A DNA stretch of 64,000 bases, taken from assembly GCF_015832195.1 (NCBI RefSeq), contig NC_052030.1, positions 13,907,439 through 13,971,438 on the forward strand, given 5' to 3'. The position numbers and the translations under genes are program-made. The notes under the pieces are model-generated. The model had not been told where the DNA came from and searched no databases. It saw only the letters and a program-made list of their open reading frames with translations. This document shows positions 58,350 to 64,000 of the stretch, piece by piece. This DNA is from Motacilla alba alba. Lineage: Eukaryota; Chordata; Aves; Passeriformes; Motacillidae. Within the stretch, counting starts at the first letter, position 1. Every line of letters begins with the position of its first letter.

Positions 58350-59904
58350 TCTGGTAAAAGCACACAGCTCTGAAACGCCGCGTTTGCACTCGGGCAGGTA
58401 ATTTCACAGGTAGTTCTTGTGCAGAGGAAACTGACGGATCAGTTTAGCCTTACTGCTTACCTGAACATGACAGAGATGACTTCATAAAGCCAAATCAAGT
58501 TTCTTGTTCTGGAGTTTGCTGCTGTTGATGCGTGAGCACAGCACAGGGGGATGAACTGCCCCAGAAGAGCCTGAAACTCAAACTAAGACACTGATTTGTT
58601 ATGGAACGCGTGTGGCTGTAACAAGGATGAAGTGTTTGGGTGTGCACGTGCCTGTTGTAGTGCCAGCTGGAGGCTTCAGAGCATGCAGATGTACCCACAT
58701 AACTGCATTTAGCGTTACAGGTTATTTTTGTATTTCTGTGTGTAAAGTATTTGTAACTCGGGTTTGTGACTCCTCGTTGTTTAAGCATATCCATGTAGAT
58801 ATGTAGATATATTTACACTCTAGGAGAAGTGGAGGAGAGGGTAATTTGTGCCTTTTTAAACATAGTCTAAAACTGCTCATAATGTTTTCAGATACTCAGC
58901 TCTCACGTTGACTGCAGTAACTCAGTCCTGCAAGTTTAGAATCCTTAAACTTAGGTTTTGTTGGAAGTGTCTGAGATCAAAGTTACTCACAGGTGAGAAT
59001 TCAGACTTCACAAAATCCAGCAAAGTTTACACTTGCACGTGTGGATATTCCTGCTTTGCTGCCCAGGTATACTGTGAATATGCTGGAGCTATTCAGATGT
59101 CAAACATGTTTAAAAAAGAAACCAAATACCGTTGTTGTTATTGTTATTATTGGTCTCTTCAGAAGTCAGCCATAAAGAAGTCGCTTGAAAAATTCGGCTT
59201 CAACAATGAACAAAAATTTCTTTTACCTCTGAGTCCAGAATGCTCACTGATGTTTGTGAGGAAGTTTACATGCAAAGTAAGGAAGGATTGGTGGCCTTAA
59301 TGCTCATTCTAGGTAAATATATTTTATTCTGTAGTTTTCTAGATTTTTATCAGTAAATATTATTTATACAGATATGCGAATTAGATGGGGGGAAAAATCA
59401 CTCCTGCTGTTTTCCAGCTGGTTATAAACTGACCCTCAAAATCCTGTCATGTTGAATTTTTTCTCTGTAATGCAGTAATCTGCCCATCAAGACCAGAAAT
59501 TTGAATAGGCTACTCCACAGTTTTTACTTCTTGTTGAACAGCTGCCTCATTGAGTTTGTTTTAAAGCAAAACAGACCTTTTCACATGAACCTCTTTGTTT
59601 GGAGGTGGGAGGGGAGTAAATCTCTAACCTATGCACTAATAAACTCATCAGCCACTCTGCTGTGTCTGCTGTGTGTCCCTGGGGCCCCGGGCATGTTCCA
59701 GAAGGGTTTGAGCCAGGCTTACATCAAACACGGGGTGAGGTGGCATCTTCTCTGCAGCTTCTTACCAAAAAAGGTGTGGAGGTAATTGTGGAGAAAACAA
59801 TGGGAAATGTTAATTAAGCTGTGCCCATGGTGGGGGATTTTTAGAGAAATGTTGAGGTAGCAAACACCAAGGCTGCGTTGAGTGAGTGCTCTCTGCATGG
59901 GGCT
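58350..59904. other. Downstream of STX2, no gene seen
   Basis: Unique AT-rich sequence that may include extended STX2 3' UTR. A short GTT/ATT run is at about 59130-59150. No RIMBP2 exon was recognised. Confidence 0.45.
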
Positions 59905-60430
59905 GGGATGGCACCCCTGGAAACAGCCCTGGCACCCCTGAAATAGCCCTGGCACCCCTGGAAACAGCCCTGGAGCCCCTGGAAACAGCCCTGGAACCCC
60001 TGAAATAGCCCTGGCACCCCTGGAAATAGCCCTGGCACCCCTGGAAATGCTGGAAACAGCTCTGGAAACAGCCCTGGCACCCCTGAAATAGCCCTGGAGC
60101 CCCTGGAAATAGCCCTGGAACCCCTGGAAACAGCTCTGGAGCCCCTGGCATAGCCCTGGCACCCCTGGAAACAGCCCTGGCACCCCTGAAATAGCCCTGG
60201 CACCCCTGAAATAGCCCTGGAGCCCCTGGAAATAGCCCTGGCACCCCGGCATAGCCCTGGCACCCCTGGAAACAGCCCTGGCACCCCTGAAACCGCCCTG
60301 GAAACAGCCCTGGAACTCCTGGAAACAGCCCTGGCACCTCTGGAAACAGCCCTGGAGCCCCTGGCATAGCCCTGGAGCCCCTGGCATAGCCCTGGCACCC
60401 CTGGAAACAGCCCTGGCACCCCTGGCAGCA
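59905..60430. repeat. 21-bp minisatellite CCCTGGCACCCCTGGAAACAG
   Basis: About 24 units with AAATAG, GCATAG and GAGCCC variants. Open frames on the minus strand across it are repeat artefacts with collagen-like composition. Confidence 0.94.
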
Positions 60431-63064
60431 GCTGTCACCGTGCAGGGCAGCGGGGCTGGGCTCTGCTGTCCCCCGGTGCCAGCTGCAGCCCCGGAGCTCC
60501 CCCGAGCCTTCGGCAGTGGCAGCAGCTCTGGAGAGGCGCTCGCAGCTGGGCGCTGAGGGGCAGAGTACTCGTGGAGTAAAGGTTTTCACAAAGGGCAGCG
60601 CACAGAAATGGAAAGCACTGACAAAACCTGTCAAAACCGCTGTGTTGGGGCTCTGAGGAACGTGGTTGGCACTTCAATCCGTTGTGCTGCAGACAGGGGA
60701 AAGGAGGATTTCAGTGTTGGGGTAAACAGTTCCTAGAAAACGGGCGAGTTACGATGCAAACAGCCACCAAGGCGTAGCCCTAAGCAGGAAGGAGACCTGG
60801 ATTATTCTGCATACCAAATGGTGTTTACTGTGTCCGTTCTGCTGGGAGAACGTGACCCTTGGCTGGGTCAGGCTGTGCCAGGTCCTGTCAGCTGAAAGGG
60901 AATCGGGACACGTTAGGCTGAGCTTGAGTGGCTCAGCTGAGAGAGTGCCCGGGCAGAGGTGCTGCTCCTGCAGCAGCTCACTCAGTCCTTGTGTGGGGTG
61001 TTTTGAACTCCATGGATTTGGTGATTTGGCTGGCGTTGCACAGAGCTCTCCTGCTTCTCTTCTTGAAGGGGTTTTGGGTTTTTGAGCTTGCACAGCCCTC
61101 AGCAGCGTTTCTGCCATCGGGGGAGCCTGCTGAAGGTTTATGCAATTGCTTTCATCTGTCAGTCAGCATTTCCCCTGCAGAGGTTCCAGAGGTTTCCCAG
61201 CAGCTCTCCCCACCCAGCTGCAGGAGCTTGGCCACGATGCAGGTGAGGTGCACTGGGGGAACGTGGGGAGATTCCTGGGAGATTCCTGGGATATTCCTGG
61301 GATACTCCTGGGACATTCCTGGGAGATTCCTGGGATACTCCTGGGACTTGCCAGGCTGGCTCTTTGGTCCCTGATCCAAGCCAGGCTGCTGGGCAGGAGG
61401 GAGCTGGCCCGTGGCTGGGCTCTGCTTTCCATTCATTCCTGGGTTTTACATTGGGAAGGTGGAAAGCAGAGCCCCTGACTGCTGCCGTGGGGCAGACAGA
61501 GCCATTCCGTCCAGAGCTGCCTCTCAGCTGCGTGCACTCCATGCTGCAAATTTCAGTGGGATGGGAGGGCCCTCAGAAAACACAATTAATTGTAATTGTG
61601 TTCTTGCAGGCCTTCCCTGGGATTTCTGAGTTAAGCACAGCTAGCAGCCTGGAGCTGAGTCCAGGGAGCAGCTCTGATCTGAAGTGTTTCAGCGAGAGCA
61701 ATTAAGCTCCAGTCCCCTCTGCAGCACCAGCTGAGAGCTGCAAGCAGGGGAGCCTGGCTGAGCAGCCAGCAGGCTGAAGGAAGAAATACACTCATCAAAA
61801 AATCCCAACAAACTGCTTTTCACCATCTGAGAAGCTGCAAAAACCCATTTCAAAACATCCTGGGTCCCGATCAGTGCATGCAAGTGCACACTGCATCCCC
61901 AGCTCACACGCTCGCTCTGCTTTTGATTTTCCCTTTTGGCAATTTATTCAGAGAGGAGTTAGTGGGTAGAATCTCAGAGGAGAATAAAAGCCAGTGTTTT
62001 GGGAGCTAATGAAGTAATTATCTAAAGCATTATTTACAATGATTATTTAGGAGATAATGAGACCCTTTAATTATGTTTGTTCTGCATAGCTGGCCGTTCA
62101 ATAATTCAGGGTGTTGCCATACAATTTTCTCTATGTTTACTTTGCACATTTTTTGTTTAGGAAAATGTCCCATTTTTGTGCTGTGTGAAGCTCGAATCTG
62201 GGCCCTTTTCTGGGCGTTGTTTGTCACATGAGGATCACCTGCTCCGCTCGGCTGGAGCAGGGCTTTGGGGCTCTGCAGGGGCATGAGGGACAGAAGAAAT
62301 GAAAGGTGGGATGGAGCTGTGCCTTTAGAGGCTGCTCTGGCTCTGTTCTGTAAAGGCACCGCTGGAACATTTCCATGCATTCGTTTCTCCTCTGGTGTTC
62401 TGTCAGCATTTCCCTCTCTGGAGCTGGAGCTTGCCTTGCAGTTTGTTTTCAGCTGGGCAGCCGTGGTGGGCATCTTTCAAATGCGAGGCTTTTAAAAAGA
62501 GCTCGTTTGTGTGGGGGAAGTTCAGAGCATCACTAACCTTTCAGCAGCCAGTGAAACTTTCACACGGGCTGCCGAAATAAACAATTCTCCTCAAGCACGC
62601 GGTTAGCAGAGCCCAGAGAGTGGGGGCTCCGGGGGAGAGGCTTCTGTGAGCGCCCTCCTGCAGCAGGAGGCGAGGACGGGCAGAATCCAGGGCCGTTTGT
62701 TTAGGGTGCAGTCAGCTCCCGCGGGGATCTGCCCCTGCCTCCCGAGCTGCTGCAGGGGACGCTGAGCTCCTCTTCCTGTCCCCGCGCTAAAACCAGTCCC
62801 GAGCTGCCCTCCGAGTGCTACCCCGGTTTTAGATGAATCCCTTTACGTGTGGAAGGTGCGTTTAGGCTGCTCCTGCAGGGCAGAGCTGCTCCTCACCACC
62901 GATCCGCACAGTCCCTCACGGCCGCTGAAGGCAGGACTCAGAACAGTTCACCCAAAATCGGCTTCAGAGCCACCCAGGAGCCGCAGCCAGGCTGCACGGC
63001 GGCTTTTCCGAGGGCCCGGGGACACGGAGACAGGGGCACGTGTGCCAGGGAGAGCTGGGGCTGG
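60431..63064. other. Intergenic, no gene seen
   Basis: Unique sequence. A 10-12 bp ATTCCTGGGA repeat (about eight units) is at 61268-61350. A GC-richer patch is at 62590-62800. No exon-like conserved peptide recognised. Confidence 0.45.
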
Positions 63065-63718
63065 GGGAGTTCGGGGTTCAGTGCTGGGGTTCGCTTTTGG
63101 GGTTCAGTTTTGAGGTTCAGTTCTGGGGTTCAGCTTTGGGGTTCAGTTCTGGGGTTCAGTTTAGAAGTTCACTTTTGGGGTTCAGTTTAGGGGTTCAGTT
63201 CTGGGGTTCACTTTTGGGGTTCAGTTCTGGGGTTCACTTTAGGGGTTCACTTTTGGGGTTTAGTTTTGAGGTTCAGTTCAGGGGTTCAGTTCTGGGGTTC
63301 ACTTTTGGGGTTCATTTTGGGGTTCAGTTCTGGGGTTCACTTTTGGGGTTCAGTTTAGAGGTTCAGTTTAAGGGTTCACTTTTGGGGTTCAGTTTAGAGG
63401 TTCAGTTTTGGGGTTCAGTTTTGCGGTTCACTTTTGGGGTTCAGTTTAGGAGTTCACTTTTGGGGTTCAGTTTTGAGGTTCAGTTCAGGGGTTCAGTTCT
63501 GGGGTTCAGTTTTGAGGTTCAGTTTTGAGGTTCAGTTCTGGGGTTCAGCTTTGGGGTTCAGTTCTGGGGTTCAGTGCTGGGGTTCAGTTCTGGGGTTCAG
63601 TTTTGAGGTTCAGTTTTGAGGTTCAGTTCTGGGGTTCAGCTTTGGGGTTCAGTTCTGGGGTTCAGTGCTGGGGTTCAGTTTTGAGGTTCAGTTCTGGGGT
63701 TCAGTTCTGGGGTTCAGC
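63065..63718. repeat. 13-bp minisatellite GGGGTTCAGTTCT
   Basis: About 50 near-perfect 13-base units (GGGGTTCAGTTTT, GAGGTTCAGTTCT, GGGGTTCACTTTT). G-tracts recur every 13 bases on the plus strand. Three units make 13 codons without a stop, which explains the long Gly/Phe/Ser/Val/Gln open frames. Confidence 0.95.
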
Positions 63719-64000
63719 AATCCTGCCCTGCCCCACGCAGCCCCAGGTCTGCCCTGTCTGCAGGACAGGAGAGAGCTCTGCCCAGCCCAGGCTGACAGCT
63801 GGGCACACTTGTGCTCCCTTGACTTTGAAGCTATTTATAGAGAGATTTTGTCAGAGTTCCCATGTATGCAGCTCTCCCTAATGGACTTTTGGGCATGGTT
63901 TTCCTTCCAATGTGAGGCAAATAAAACCATGGAACAAACCAGCCTCAGAAACAAAACATAAACTCACAGGACAATAAAAGGCAGCACGTGTTGACATGTA

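Noticed and set aside
59719..60634. Collagen-like Gly-rich minus-strand frames
   Set aside because: Direct translation of the 21-bp minisatellite. No Gly-X-Y regularity holds, and no signal peptide or conserved ends are seen.
63040..63881. FSSGVQFWGSVL-type repeat protein
   Set aside because: Translation of the 13-bp array; the frame depends only on the repeat period.
58350..64000. First exons of RIMBP2, expected from human gene order
   Set aside because: I could not recognise any RIMBP2 coding segment. Its upstream non-coding exons, if here, cannot be called by eye.

Overview
This window is vertebrate nuclear DNA, most likely avian. The evidence is the gene order ADGRD1 - RAN - STX2, which matches human 12q24.33 in mirror image. 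Intron 9 of ADGRD1 also holds two fragments that read like the 3' part of a CR1 LINE, the typical bird retrotransposon. The introns are compact, the promoters are CpG-rich, and minisatellites are very dense, as expected of a bird microchromosome (an inference; chicken chromosome 15 carries this block as far as I recall). There are no bacterial-style operons, CRISPR arrays or phage genes.

Positions 1 to about 22,900 hold the 5' part of ADGRD1 (GPR133, adhesion GPCR D1) on the minus strand. Thirteen coding exons run from the signal peptide at 22,580 down to 1,298. They encode about 476 residues: signal peptide, a short linker, a 32-residue insert exon, the pentraxin/laminin-G-like domain and the first part of the GAIN domain. 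The cleavage site and the seven-helix region lie off the left edge. A CpG-rich promoter region sits at about 22,780-23,170.

Positions 23,200 to 33,730 are intergenic. They consist mostly of minisatellites separated by unique sequence in which I see no gene.

Positions 33,730 to about 38,700 hold the complete RAN gene on the minus strand. It has six coding exons (216 residues), one inferred non-coding first exon, two candidate poly(A) signals and a CpG island. Positions 38,800-42,250 are the RAN/STX2 interval: GC-rich minisatellite, a 17-bp repeat, a quiet AT-richer stretch, then repeats running up to the STX2 promoter.

Positions 42,558 to about 58,345 hold complete STX2 (syntaxin-2, epimorphin) on the plus strand. 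Nine shared exons are followed by two alternative terminal exons, each encoding its own transmembrane anchor (288- or 286-residue products). Positions 58,350-64,000 are intergenic, with two large minisatellites. In human, RIMBP2 follows, but I could not recognise any of its exons here.

The three genes do not form a pathway. RAN is the nuclear-transport GTPase, STX2 a plasma-membrane Qa-SNARE, and ADGRD1 a cell-surface receptor. I found no convincing new biological system. The strongest unusual signal is the way minisatellites press directly against splice acceptors. ADGRD1 exon 7 stands out: it is bracketed by tandem copies of its own acceptor on one side and its own 3' half plus donor on the other. 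ADGRD1 exons 9 and 11 and STX2 exon 6 have repeat arrays abutting their acceptors. All coordinates come from hand-reading splice sites. Conservation was judged from memory of the human proteins, with no database search.
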